From positions 1-33,585 of the forward strand of contig JALEKG010000011.1 of NCBI GenBank assembly GCA_022769185.1: DNA of 33,585 nt. The letters are read 5' to 3'. The position numbers were made by a program, and so were the translations under genes. Positions within the stretch are counted from its first letter, which is position 1; each line of letters begins with the position of its first letter. This document shows positions 25,701-33,333 of this stretch, one piece after another. A model generated the notes under the pieces. The model did not search any database. It had not been told where the DNA came from and worked only from the letters and a program-made list of their open reading frames with translations. Origin of the DNA: Dorea sp. (lineage in GTDB: Bacteria; Bacillota; Clostridia; Lachnospirales; Lachnospiraceae).

Positions 25701-27263
25701 AACCTGGGCAAATAATTGTTTAAAATATCCAAACAGATTCTGATGCTGATCCGACAACACCGCGAGTGGAGCGTCAATTCCCATTGCTGCTGTGCTCTCT
25801 GTCCCATTTTTGGCCATATTCAGAATGGACGTCTTCACCTCTTCATAAGAATAACCGAACGCCTTCTGCAAACGCTTGCGTTCTTCTTCTGTATAAGACG
25901 GCGCCTTCTGATTTGGAATCTTCAGATTCTTAAGCTCGATCAGATTACTGTCCAGCCATTCGCCATAAGGCTGTCTGCTTGCATATGTCTCTTTCAATTC
26001 TTCATCATCGATTACTTTACCTTTTACCGTATCAACCAGAAGCATCTTTCCCGGATGCAGTCTTTCTTTTACTACAATCTTCTCTGGACTGATATCCAGA
26101 ACACCCACTTCCGAAGAAAGAATCAACGTATCATCATCCGTAATATAATATCTGGAAGGACGAAGCCCATTTCTGTCAAGAACTGCTCCCATACAATCTC
26201 CATCACTAAACAGAATAGAAGCCGGTCCGTCCCAAGGCTCCATCATGGTCGCATAGTACTGATAGAAATCTTTTTTCTTCTGAGACATACTCTTGTTATT
26301 TGCCCATGGTTCTGGAATTGCGATCATTACTGCAAGCGGCAGATCCATTCCACTCATCACCATAAATTCAATTGCATTATCAAGCATTGCTGAATCAGAA
26401 CCTTCTGTATTGATTGCAGGCAGAACATTATGCAATTCCCCTTTCAGATATTCTGATTCCATATTTTCTTCCCGTCCGCGCATCTTATCTGTATTACCGC
26501 GAATCGTATTAATCTCACCATTATGCACGATAAAACGATTCGGATGAGCACGTTCCCAACTTGGATTGGTATTTGTACTGAATCTGGAATGTACCAAAGC
26601 TATTGCAGATTCATAATCCGGATCCTGAAGATCTGTAAAGAAAGATCTGAGCTGTCCCACCAAAAACATTCCCTTATATGCAATCGTACGACTAGAAAGA
26701 GAGGCTACATATGTGTCATCTGCACTCTGCTCAAAAATACGTCTCACAATATAAAGTTTCCGGTCAAAGTCCAGTCCCTTGTTCACTTTATTGGGACGTT
26801 CAATAAATCCCTGTGTAATACAAGGCATACATTCCAAAGCTCTGCTGCCCAACACCTCTGACTTCACCGGAACTTCCCTCCATCCAAGGAAATTCATGCC
26901 TTCTTTCTTTACGATAACTTCAAAAATCTTTTTTGCCTGATTTTTCTTAAGCTCATCCTGTGGAAAGAAAAACATTCCAACTCCATAATCTCTTTCTGAA
27001 CCTAAAAAGATGCCGAGAGGCTGACAGACTTTGGAGAAAAACTTGTGAGAAATCTGTAATAAGATTCCAACTCCATCACCTGTCTTACCTTCGGCATCCT
27101 TGCCAGCTCTATGCTCTAAATTTTCAACAATCTTTAAGGCATTCGCCACAGTATCATGACTCTTCTGCCCTTTAATATTCACGATAGCACCGATTCCGCA
27201 GTTATCATGTTCGAACTCGGAACGGTACAGTCCATTTTGCTGAACTACATTCTTTCCGTTCAT
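22728..27263 (-). CDS. gltB: Glutamate synthase, large (alpha) subunit
   Basis: 1,511 residues, standard for the bacterial alpha subunit. Type-II glutamine amidotransferase domain with nucleophile Cys22 (DNCGIGAIV) behind a 21-residue propeptide that is normally removed; central domain; FMN synthase domain with GGEKH..., GEGGEEIERL and PGEGGHLPG; [3Fe-4S] cysteines Cys1115, Cys1121 and Cys1126 (GCVMMRVCNLDTCPVG); C-terminal beta-helix domain from about 1270. Converts glutamine plus 2-oxoglutarate to two glutamates. AAGGAAGG precedes ATG 27263. Promoter 27295-27323 and a palindromic operator 27341-27361. Confidence 0.98.
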   Translation of the reverse strand: MNGKNVVQQNGLYRSEFEHDNCGIGAIVNIKGQKSHDTVANALKIVENLEHRAGKDAEGKTGDGVGILLQISHKFFSKVCQPLGIFLGSERDYGVGMFFFPQDELKKNQAKKIFEVIVKKEGMNFLGWREVPVKSEVLGSRALECMPCITQGFIERPNKVNKGLDFDRKLYIVRRIFEQSADDTYVASLSSRTIAYKGMFLVGQLRSFFTDLQDPDYESAIALVHSRFSTNTNPSWERAHPNRFIVHNGEINTIRGNTDKMRGREENMESEYLKGELHNVLPAINTEGSDSAMLDNAIEFMVMSGMDLPLAVMIAIPEPWANNKSMSQKKKDFYQYYATMMEPWDGPASILFSDGDCMGAVLDRNGLRPSRYYITDDDTLILSSEVGVLDISPEKIVVKERLHPGKMLLVDTVKGKVIDDEELKETYASRQPYGEWLDSNLIELKNLKIPNQKAPSYTEEERKRLQKAFGYSYEEVKTSILNMAKNGTESTAAMGIDAPLAVLSDQHQNLFGYFKQLFAQVTNPPIDAIREEVVTSTTVYIGTDGNLLEEKAENCRMLKINNPILTETDLLKIKNLKADGFKVAEIPTIYYKNASLEKAIDYLFIEVDRAIHEGANILILSDRGVDEYHVAMPSLLALSGLQQHLVRTKKRTSVAIVLETGEPREVHHFATLIGYGACAINPYLAHESIKQLIETDMLQKDYYAAVEDYNHAIISGIVKVASKMGISTIQSYQGAKIFEAIGLKEEFIKKYFTDTVSRVGGIGIQEIAKDYIARHSQAFDPLGLEVDMALNSVGQHKLKSGGEKHLYNPQTIHMLQQSTRRGDYEMFKQYTAMVNAEGEHINLRGQLEFNYPEKGIPIEEVESVDQIVTRFKTGAMSYGSISKEAHETLAIAMNQLHGKSNSGEGGEEIERLDTNRCSAIKQVASGRFGVTSRYLVSAKEIQIKMAQGAKPGEGGHLPGGKVYPWIAKTRHSTPGVSLISPPPHHDIYSIEDLAQLIYDCKNANKDARISVKLVSEAGVGTVAAGVAKAGAGLILISGYDGGTGAAPRSSIHNAGLPWELGLAETHQTLIQNGLRERVRIETDGKLMSGRDVAIAAILGAEEFGFATAPLVTLGCVMMRVCNLDTCPVGVATQNPELRKRFTGKPEYVVNFMRFIAQELREYMAKLGVRTIDELVGRTDLLKVKDTPTSERASTLNLEQILYNPYEGTKTPVTFNPKKVYDFELEKTLDERVLVKELLPALEKKQKRSIEVDVSNTDRTFGTIFGSEITRRYPEGLEEDSYVVNCKGAGGQSFGAFIPRGLTLELVGDSNDYFGKGLSGGKLIVYPPKGVNYKHEENIIIGNVALYGATSGKAFINGVAGERFAVRNSGATAVVEGVGDHGCEYMTGGRVAVLGKTGKNFAAGMSGGVAYVLDEDNDLYTHVNKQMVNIEHVTSKVDVNELKCMIEEHVANTNSEVGKKILEHFTYYLPKFKKIIPMDYERMLTIILQMEEQGMSSEQAKTEAFYAIKAGR

Positions 27264-27294
27264 ATACCTGTTCCTTCCTTTTTCATTTTTTCCT

Positions 27295-27323
27295 ACTATA
27301 CTACAAAGTTTTTTAAATGTAAA
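27295..27323 (-). promoter_or_regulatory. Promoter of gltBD
   Basis: TTTACA (27323-27318), 17-base spacer, TATAGT (27300-27295). Confidence 0.65.
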
Positions 27324-27340
27324 TAGTTAATTTTTCTACA

Positions 27341-27361
27341 ATTGTCAGATAATCTGACAAT
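27341..27361. promoter_or_regulatory. Palindromic operator upstream of gltBD
   Basis: Perfect inverted repeat with 10-bp arms (ATTGTCAGAT and ATCTGACAAT) around one base, centred about 63 bases before the expected start. One half overlaps a 12-of-15 match to the CodY consensus. A LysR-type (GltC-like) activator site is an alternative. Confidence 0.6.
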
Positions 27362-27381
27362 TTACTTTGTGTTTTCATAGA

Positions 27382-27413
27382 TTAAAAAATCTGGCAGACT
27401 AAACTGCCAGATT
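27382..27413 (-). terminator. Terminator of the CPBP protease gene, containing its stop codon
   Basis: AATCTGGCAG, loop TTTAGT, CTGCCAGATT (10 bp), then UUUUAAU. The TAG stop (27401-27399) lies in the loop. Confidence 0.85.
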
Positions 27414-28346
27414 TTCATTCTCAATTTTATGTTCAGGAATCTCAGGTTTCTCTTCAATTCTCTGAATCCATACATACATGGATGCCGCCACTGTCGCACA
27501 AAGAACGGTAATGACACCAATCCTCATGGAATCTTTTATCAGCCACTCATACATCTGGAACTCTGTTGCCAGAACCGATAAGAGATTCATCGCCATATGT
27601 GCTGCAATCGGTGCCCTGAGTGAACCATATTTTTCATACACATACGTCAGCATTATTCCCAGAACAAATCCATAAATCATCTGTACCAGATTCATATGAA
27701 GAAGACCGAACACAAGTGAAGAATAGATTGCTGCATAACGGTATGTCGTTCGCGCTCTCATCCTCTGAAAAAAAAGTCCTCGAAATACATATTCCTCACA
27801 GATTGGCACTAAAATTCCCAGGCAAATAATCTGTAATCCCAATGGTGCTGAATATAAAGCATTCATTGTCTCCACATAACTTTCATCAATTGCAGAAAGA
27901 TTTCCAATTATAATCAGATTATTTAATCCCAGGCACATTGCCAATGCCATAATGATTATCGCCACATATTTCCAAAGCGGAGCTTTTTTATTGGGGATAA
28001 CTCCTCTTATCTTTTCTTTGACTCTGTCTTTATGAAACATCACCGCCATAATCGGAATCGTACACAATGCTGCCACACCTTCAATCATTGTGCTGTAATT
28101 CAGATATTTTACCAGAATCTTTTCATACAGTCCCATCATCTGATCCTGATTCTGCATCAGGGCATTCAATGCTTCTGATGTTGTGTAATGTGTCCCAATA
28201 TATACCATCATAAGAGCTATCATGGCAGCCACACCCACTCCGATACCAATTGCCCACTTGATCAGAAGCGGTCCCCATAATTCCCAAAATCTTTTTCCCG
28301 GGCTTTCCATCGGAGGAGGGACCTGCCTGTTTTGCTGTTGTTCCAT
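27399..28346 (-). CDS. CPBP family intramembrane metalloprotease (Abi/CAAX type)
   Basis: About 315 residues from ATG 28346, preferred because GAGG lies 6 bases before it; in-frame ATGs at 28352 and 28364 have poor spacing. About eight hydrophobic segments. Catalytic motifs: Glu183-Glu184 with Arg187 in CEEYVFRG, His216 in FGLLHMN, and His/Asn in APIAAHMAMNL. Members cleave membrane or exported substrates inside the bilayer, or act in bacteriocin immunity; the substrate is unknown here. Promoter at 28387-28415. Single-gene unit ahead of gltB. Confidence 0.9.
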   Translation of the reverse strand: MEQQQNRQVPPPMESPGKRFWELWGPLLIKWAIGIGVGVAAMIALMMVYIGTHYTTSEALNALMQNQDQMMGLYEKILVKYLNYSTMIEGVAALCTIPIMAVMFHKDRVKEKIRGVIPNKKAPLWKYVAIIIMALAMCLGLNNLIIIGNLSAIDESYVETMNALYSAPLGLQIICLGILVPICEEYVFRGLFFQRMRARTTYRYAAIYSSLVFGLLHMNLVQMIYGFVLGIMLTYVYEKYGSLRAPIAAHMAMNLLSVLATEFQMYEWLIKDSMRIGVITVLCATVAASMYVWIQRIEEKPEIPEHKIENENLAV

Positions 28347-28386
28347 ATCCATCCTCGCTTTCATCTATCATTTAAACACCTTAACT

Positions 28387-28415
28387 ATTCTACTTCTCAT
28401 ATACATAACATGCAA
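28387..28415 (-). promoter_or_regulatory. Promoter of the CPBP protease gene
   Basis: TTGCAT (28415-28410), 17-base spacer, TAGAAT (28392-28387). Confidence 0.5.
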
Positions 28416-28417
28416 TT

Positions 28418-28439
28418 AAAAAACTATAAACTTTTATAG
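28418..28439 (-). terminator. Weak terminator overlapping the stop of the YbaK/ProX-like gene
   Basis: CTATAA, loop AAGT, TTATAG (6 bp), then UUUUUU. The stop codon TAA is in the 5' arm. Confidence 0.55.
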
Positions 28440-28925
28440 CTTCACCTTAATTACATCAACATCCAGATTCCACAAAAATTTATCCAGATCTTTAAATGAC
28501 AGGAATACGGTAGCTGTATTCTCCAATGGATGGATTCCCAGACTCTTACATCTGCTCAGATTTTTATCAATAAAAAATTCCACTGCATGATCCTTATCAT
28601 TCATCAGTGCAAACGGCGTAACACTCCCCTGTTTTACACCAAGATATTTTTCCAGTCGATCTTCGGAAGCAAAGCTTAAATTACCGGCTCCCAGTTGTCT
28701 TCCAAGTGTTTTTAGATCGATCTTGGTTTTCTCATCTGCAGTAACCAAAAAATGTCTCTTTCCCTTTGCATCCCTTAAAAACAGATTTTTACACAGGGTA
28801 CCTTTTTCAGGCAATCCCAGTCTATCCATATCTTCCATAGTATGTACCGGTTCATGTTCTACGACCTCATACTGAATATTCATCTTGTCTAATGCGTCAT
28901 ATACGCGCTGTTTCTGATCTTCCAT
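28434..28925 (-). CDS. YbaK/ProX-type aminoacyl-tRNA deacylase (prolyl-tRNA editing domain protein)
   Basis: 163 residues. Start at ATG 28925, with AAAGGAG 9 bases before it. Fold markers of the YbaK/ProX family: MNIQYEVVEHEPVHTMEDM at the start, KNLFLRDAKGKRHFLVTADE with the conserved lysine, LSFASEDRLEKYLGVKQGSV containing the GSVTPFALMND motif, and the end VFLSFKDLDKFL. Free-standing ProX proteins remove alanine wrongly attached to tRNA-Pro in the cytosol. Promoter TTTACT-N17-TATAAT at 28965-28993. Very probably correct at family level. Confidence 0.93.
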   Translation of the reverse strand: MEDQKQRVYDALDKMNIQYEVVEHEPVHTMEDMDRLGLPEKGTLCKNLFLRDAKGKRHFLVTADEKTKIDLKTLGRQLGAGNLSFASEDRLEKYLGVKQGSVTPFALMNDKDHAVEFFIDKNLSRCKSLGIHPLENTATVFLSFKDLDKFLWNLDVDVIKVKL

Positions 28926-28964
28926 GCTGACAAACTCCTTTCTGATTCGGCTTGTAATTGTTTT

Positions 28965-28993
28965 ATTATATTGCAAAACGCTTCAAAAGTAAA
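28965..28993 (-). promoter_or_regulatory. Promoter of the YbaK/ProX-like gene
   Basis: TTTACT (28993-28988), 17-base spacer, perfect TATAAT (28970-28965), placed just beyond the stop of dus. Confidence 0.6.
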
Positions 28994-28998
28994 GGAAA

Positions 28999-29958
28999 TC
29001 AAAGGATTTCATTCACTGCCGCTTCATATCGGTCAAGTTTTTCTGCTTTTTTAATCTTCTTTAACTGTTTTTCATATTCGGGGAACAGATATCCCATGTA
29101 ACACCATAACTCTTTCATCTTAAACAACACATTTTTATCCCCGGAATTTACTTCCTGATAATCATGATACAGTTGATCATGGAACATCCGAATCCTCTTT
29201 CTATCGACTCTCTTTCCTTCCGTTTTTATCTCTCCAGCCTCTGCCATATCTTTTTCAAATATTTCTATCTCTTCTGTAAGACATGGGTTAAAGATCACTC
29301 CTCGTCCCACCATGATACTATCTTCTTCCGGAAATTGATGACGAAAATTCCATGCGCGTTCTGCAGTAAAGATATCCCCATTATAGCAAACCCGATTCTG
29401 GCTGTTTTTTAATGCATATCCAAATACATCCAGATTCGGTGTATTTTTATAAAAATCCCTCTGTACCCTTGGATGAATGATCAGCTCCTCGATCGGATAT
29501 CGGTTATAAATCTGTAAAAGATCCTCAAACTCATCAGGAGAGACCTTCCCAATCCGCGTTTTAATCGATACCTTCACATTCGCTTTCGAATACACTTCAT
29601 CTAAAAACCTGTCCAGTTCCCCTGGTTTTGCCAGGAATCCCGACCCACGATACTTAGACACCACTGTTTTCGAAGGACATCCCAGATTCAGGTTCACTTC
29701 TTCATATCCATATTCTTTCAGTCTTTTTGACGTTCGCAGGAAATCTTCTGCATTGTTCGTCAGAATCTGGGGCACCAGATACATCCCCACATTGTGTTCC
29801 GGAAGAATCTCATTCTTTTCCCGTGTATTAAAATCCTTCTTTGTATGCGGAACTAAAAAAGGCGTAAAATATTTATCCATCGGACGAAAATATCGATGAT
29901 ATGCCCGCCGGTATATGTAAGTCGTAATTCCCTCTAAAGGGGCAAGATAGTATTTCAT
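28999..29958 (-). CDS. tRNA-dihydrouridine synthase
   Basis: 319 residues from ATG 29958, with GAGGAGGAG just upstream. FMN-binding TIM barrel: YLAPLEGITTYIYRRAYH at the N-terminus, catalytic Cys94 in NLGCPSKTVVSKYRGSGFL, VSIKTRIG and LIIHPRVQRDFY, then CYNGDIFT and IMVGRGVIFNP. Reduces uridines in the tRNA D-loop with NADPH. Which uridines are modified cannot be told. It is 57 bases from the stop of the hydrogenase-like gene, with a hairpin of odd orientation between (29973-30005). Confidence 0.95.
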   Translation of the reverse strand: MKYYLAPLEGITTYIYRRAYHRYFRPMDKYFTPFLVPHTKKDFNTREKNEILPEHNVGMYLVPQILTNNAEDFLRTSKRLKEYGYEEVNLNLGCPSKTVVSKYRGSGFLAKPGELDRFLDEVYSKANVKVSIKTRIGKVSPDEFEDLLQIYNRYPIEELIIHPRVQRDFYKNTPNLDVFGYALKNSQNRVCYNGDIFTAERAWNFRHQFPEEDSIMVGRGVIFNPCLTEEIEIFEKDMAEAGEIKTEGKRVDRKRIRMFHDQLYHDYQEVNSGDKNVLFKMKELWCYMGYLFPEYEKQLKKIKKAEKLDRYEAAVNEIL

Positions 29959-29972
29959 TGTCTCCTCCTCTG

Positions 29973-30005
29973 AGACGCAGGACACATTTATCCTGCGCCT
30001 TTTTT
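29973..30005 (+). terminator. Hairpin with U-run facing the plus strand, between dus and the hydrogenase-like gene
   Basis: AGACGCAGGA, loop CACATTTA, TCCTGCGCCT (10 bp, one G-U wobble) followed by six T on the plus strand. On the minus strand, the direction of both flanking genes, no U-run follows; it would only be a leader hairpin before the dus ribosome site. Confidence 0.55.
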
Positions 30006-30015
30006 CAAAACGATT

Positions 30016-31245
30016 TTAAAATCTACGCGTAAGCAACGTCTCATCCTTCAACAGATCTTCTACCGTTTCCATTCCCATCTCCTCCAGCAACTTCAATACA
30101 AACGGATTCTCAAGAGGCGTCTGAAACAATGCACTTTCCGCATATACATCCACACTCTTTCTCCCTTCCTCTTCCGGAAGAATTACTTTTGGTCCACCAG
30201 CACAGCCTCCAACACATCCCATTCCTTCGAAAAAATTGGCTTCTGTCTGTCCTTCTTTGATTCGTGCGATCATTTCCATACATGCCCTGGTTCCGTCAGC
30301 CTGTTCCGCGATCACAGATATCTTCCGATCTGGTCTTAACTGGTCTACTACTTCCTTGACCGCCTGGCTTACCCCTTTGCTTTTTGCATAGATCCTTCCC
30401 GCCTTTGAAGCATGCTCTTTATCTTCTTCATATAACTCTTCCGGATGAAGATCTGCAGCATCAAAAATATCCTGTACTTCCTGAAATGTTAACACATAAT
30501 CTACTGCATCTGCAATATCCGGTTCTCTTGCTTCTTTCTTTTTTGCAAGACATGGGCCCGCAAATACGGTAATCGCATCAGGATGTATACGCTTAATCAT
30601 ACGTCCACAGGCTATCATTGGTGATACTGCTCCCGGAACATGTGGCATAAATTCATGATAAATCTTTCGAATCATGGCAATCCAGACCGGACAGCAACAG
30701 CTGGTCAGCTGAAAATCTCCTTTTTTCTGAACATGCCGGTCAAATTCCAAAGCTTCTTTCAATGTCAGAATATCTGCAAATAATGCTACTTCTACCATTC
30801 CTGTAAATCCAAGCGCTTTAAATGCTGTCCTTAATTTTCCCGGAGTGATCTGATCACCAAACTGTCCGGCAAATGCCGGTGCTATCATCAGATAGACAGG
30901 ATTTTTTGCTTCTCTTACTGCCTTCATCACAGGAAATACATCTTTACTTGCCATCAGGCGATCCATCTTACAGGCATCAATACATACGCCACACCCTGTA
31001 CATAATTCCGGACGGATTAGAAACTTTCCCTGATCATCAATCTCTATAGCATCAAAAAGGCAGCTTTTCTGACATGCCCTCTCATATGCACATTGTTCAC
31101 ATTCACTGACCGAAAGAACCGGCGCATATTTTTCAGGATGCAGAAGGCAGTCCAGATGCGCCGGATCATATTGCCCGGGAAGCGGCTCCTGAATCTGCAA
31201 CTTTCTCGCTAAGATATCCTGATATAACTCTTCCAATGTTTTCAT
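30016..31245 (-). CDS. [FeFe]-hydrogenase-like protein with two [4Fe-4S] clusters (ancillary/sensory type)
   Basis: 409 residues. Ferredoxin part: Cys49, 52, 58, 62 (x2, x5, x3) and Cys82, 85, 88, 92 (x2, x2, x3). H-cluster domain: TSCCCPVW (Cys183-185), AGPCLAKKKEA (Cys232) and EGMGCVGGCAGGPK (Cys344, Cys348). All four cluster ligands are present, but L2 has GPC instead of MPC and L3 lacks the usual MAC and GGG, as in the putative sensory or uncharacterised hydrogenase groups rather than the main catalytic enzyme. No PAS or kinase domain. RBS GAGAGGAA. Possible promoter TTGTGA-N17-TATTAT at 31341-31369. Confidence 0.88.
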   Translation of the reverse strand: MKTLEELYQDILARKLQIQEPLPGQYDPAHLDCLLHPEKYAPVLSVSECEQCAYERACQKSCLFDAIEIDDQGKFLIRPELCTGCGVCIDACKMDRLMASKDVFPVMKAVREAKNPVYLMIAPAFAGQFGDQITPGKLRTAFKALGFTGMVEVALFADILTLKEALEFDRHVQKKGDFQLTSCCCPVWIAMIRKIYHEFMPHVPGAVSPMIACGRMIKRIHPDAITVFAGPCLAKKKEAREPDIADAVDYVLTFQEVQDIFDAADLHPEELYEEDKEHASKAGRIYAKSKGVSQAVKEVVDQLRPDRKISVIAEQADGTRACMEMIARIKEGQTEANFFEGMGCVGGCAGGPKVILPEEEGRKSVDVYAESALFQTPLENPFVLKLLEEMGMETVEDLLKDETLLTRRF

Positions 31246-31310
31246 TCTTTTTTCCTCTCAATATTATTATCGTAAACATTATTGACAGAAATTTGTTGTT
31301 TTATGCCTTC

Positions 31311-31369
31311 TTTACACCCTTCACTCTAAGTGTTAAACTAATAATATACAAAAACATTGAGCTTCACAA
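31311..31369. promoter_or_regulatory. Overlapping divergent promoters of the hydrogenase-like and kinase genes
   Basis: Plus: TTTACA (31311-31316), 17 bases, TGT-TAAACT (31334-31339). Minus: TTGTGA (31369-31364), 17 bases, TATTAT (31346-31341). The two face each other with almost touching -10 elements. Confidence 0.45.
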
Positions 31370-31384
31370 AAAGGGGGATATTGT

Positions 31385-31987
31385 ATGAGTAAACGTATCA
31401 TTACCATTGGAAGACAATTCGGAAGTAACGGACGTGCAATCGGAATGTCTCTTGCAGAAAAACTGGGGATTCACTGCTATGACAAAGACCTGATTAAGAT
31501 TGCATCTGAGCAAATGGACATTCCTTATGAACAATTGAAAAGAGTAGATGAAAAAAGGGAGCGTCCGTGGGCTTATCAGGTGGATAAAGATTCCGGGCTT
31601 GATCGCCGCTATCGTTACGAACACATTGATGAAAAACTTTTTGAAACAGAATGTGAAGTTATCCGCCATCTGGCTGAACGTGAAGACTGTATCATTGTAG
31701 GACGATGTGCTAATTACGTACTCAGAGATTATGAGCACTGTTTCCATGTCTATCTCTATGCACCGTATGATGACTGCATCAACACGATCATGAACCGGTA
31801 TTCTCTTGACGAAAAGAAAGCAGAGCATCTGATCCGAAGAGTCGACAAAGACAGAGATTACTACTATAACTACTACACAGACGAATATAGGGAAGATATG
31901 GAAAATTATGACCTGTGCCTGAACACCAGTGCATATTCAAAAGAAGAAATTCTGGATATTCTCCAGTTTTTCTATCAGAAATTATAA
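31385..31987 (+). CDS. Cytidylate-kinase-like family protein (Cytidylate_kin2)
   Basis: 200 residues, complete. Phosphate-binding loop ITIGRQFGSNGRAIG at residues 6-20, then LAEKLGIHCYDKDLIK, a middle lid region with EREDCIIVGRCANYVLRDYE, and DKDRDYYYNYYTDEY. The fold is that of NMP kinases, but this family has no agreed substrate and is common in clostridia, often in several copies. GGGGG lies 7 bases before ATG. The sole plus-strand gene in this half of the window. It is the intact paralog of the truncated copy at 709-1040. Confidence 0.9.
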   Translation: MSKRIITIGRQFGSNGRAIGMSLAEKLGIHCYDKDLIKIASEQMDIPYEQLKRVDEKRERPWAYQVDKDSGLDRRYRYEHIDEKLFETECEVIRHLAEREDCIIVGRCANYVLRDYEHCFHVYLYAPYDDCINTIMNRYSLDEKKAEHLIRRVDKDRDYYYNYYTDEYREDMENYDLCLNTSAYSKEEILDILQFFYQKL

Positions 31988-31998
31988 AAGTCGGAAAG

Positions 31999-32045
31999 AC
32001 AGCCGGATGTCTGCAGATCAGATTGCAGGCATCCGGCTGTTTTTT
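31999..32045. terminator. Bidirectional terminator between kinase and GNAT genes
   Basis: ACAGCCGGATG with CATCCGGCTGT (11 bp) plus an inner CTGCA/TGCAG pairing; plus strand continues TTTTTATT. The minus side ends CUUUCC, weaker. Confidence 0.85.
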
Positions 32046-32559
32046 ATTCCAGAAGATGTTCAAATCCAATCCGGACTGCTCCGTACTCACATCCTCCGAC
32101 CAGATGAATCTCTCCACACATCTCAAATCCGGCTTTTTTTAATGCATGCTGCATCGGCAGATTTCCCGGATGCGTATCAATCCGTACGGAATCGAATCCA
32201 GCTTTTTTTGCAAGTCCGAATCCATAATTGAACATTCTGCCAGCCACTCCTTTTCCCTTACACCCCTTTGCCACGCATACCCTGTGCATGGAAGCATATG
32301 CTCCATCCGTAAGCCACTTTCCCTCAATCACCTTATAAGAAGGATCAGGCGTAACCTGAAACGCAAAAGCTCCCTGAATTACACCTTCTTCTACTGCAAG
32401 ATAAGCGCATTTTGCTTCGATGTCTTGATTCCAGACTTCTCTGGAAGGATAGCCTTTCTGCCACTGATCCAATCCCAGATTCTTAAGCTGCCTCTTTGCA
32501 TCTGCTGTAATCTCACATATTTTTTCAATATGTTCCGGTCTCGCAATAATAAATTCCAT
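32044..32559 (-). CDS. GNAT family N-acetyltransferase
   Basis: 171 residues from ATG 32559 (GAGAGG 8 bases upstream). GNAT fold: MEFIIARPEHIEKICEI, then VCVAKGCKGKGVAGRMFNYG holding the acetyl-CoA pyrophosphate loop (R/Q-x-x-G-x-G/A type, here KGCKGKGVAG), THPGNLPMQHALKKAGFEMC at the C-terminal part. Acetylates an unknown amine. It follows trmO directly (12 bases) and so is probably in the nfo-trmO-GNAT transcript. Confidence 0.93.
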   Translation of the reverse strand: MEFIIARPEHIEKICEITADAKRQLKNLGLDQWQKGYPSREVWNQDIEAKCAYLAVEEGVIQGAFAFQVTPDPSYKVIEGKWLTDGAYASMHRVCVAKGCKGKGVAGRMFNYGFGLAKKAGFDSVRIDTHPGNLPMQHALKKAGFEMCGEIHLVGGCEYGAVRIGFEHLLE

Positions 32560-32570
32560 CTGTTTTCCTC

Positions 32571-33281
32571 TCATTCCCTAGATTTTTCTGACAGCTGCAT
32601 CACCTCACAAACTGTCAGTTTTGTTCCGCAGACCTGAAATCTTACTTCCATCCCTGCATATTCCATCCCATAAATTCTGTCAGGATCATTTTGATAAGAT
32701 GGCCTTGGATCCTGAGACAAAATCTGAAACAGACTTGTCCGGACCTCTTCTGGCACTACACTCAGCCAACGCTCTGAAAATTCCACTTCAAGCTCATAAT
32801 CACAAACCGTTTCCGCAAATCCGCCCTTCGCATGCGGATGACTGTCTACATACGGAAGATAAGGTTTGATATCATAAATGGGAGTTCCATCCATCAGATC
32901 TGCACCTTCCACCCACAGGACCATACCTTCTTTTCCCCTGTTTTCTATATCTTTAAGCTTTACACAGGATAATCCAATTGGATTCGGCCGAAAAGGAGAA
33001 CGTGTTGCAAAAACTCCCCTTCTCTCATTTCCTCCAAGCCTTGGAGGCCTTACAGTCGGACTCCAGTTCTCTCTAATTGTTTCCGAGAATTCCCAGATCA
33101 GCCAAAGATGTGAATATCCTTCCAGTCCACGCACAGCGTCCGGATTTCTGTATTCTGGTTCAAATATAATCTCTCCCCGGGTCTCTGCCAGGCCGCTCTG
33201 TCTGGGAATACCAAATTTAGTTGGAAATTCCGTATGAATATGTGCAATTGGTCTGATCAATCTGCCTTTTTTCATTTCCAT
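32571..33281 (-). CDS. trmO: tRNA (N6-threonylcarbamoyladenosine-37) methyltransferase TrmO (TsaA/YaeB family)
   Basis: 236 residues. Diagnostic block RPPRLGGNERRGVFATRSP with FRPNPIGLS at about residues 79-105, preceded by GLEGYSHLWLIWEF and followed by DGTPIYDIKPYLPYVD. TrmO uses SAM to N-methylate t6A37 of certain threonine tRNAs; the fold is a beta barrel, not a Rossmann MTase. AAGGAAAAGAAT precedes ATG 33281. Confidence 0.93.
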   Translation of the reverse strand: MEMKKGRLIRPIAHIHTEFPTKFGIPRQSGLAETRGEIIFEPEYRNPDAVRGLEGYSHLWLIWEFSETIRENWSPTVRPPRLGGNERRGVFATRSPFRPNPIGLSCVKLKDIENRGKEGMVLWVEGADLMDGTPIYDIKPYLPYVDSHPHAKGGFAETVCDYELEVEFSERWLSVVPEEVRTSLFQILSQDPRPSYQNDPDRIYGMEYAGMEVRFQVCGTKLTVCEVMQLSEKSRE

Positions 33282-33333
33282 ATTCTTTTCCTTATTAACT
33301 CCGATTCTATTTCAAATATCGTTGCCTTCAATG

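Noticed and set aside
25716-26393. 225-codon open frame opposite gltB
   Set aside because: Antisense shadow of a conserved gene, no recognisable motif.
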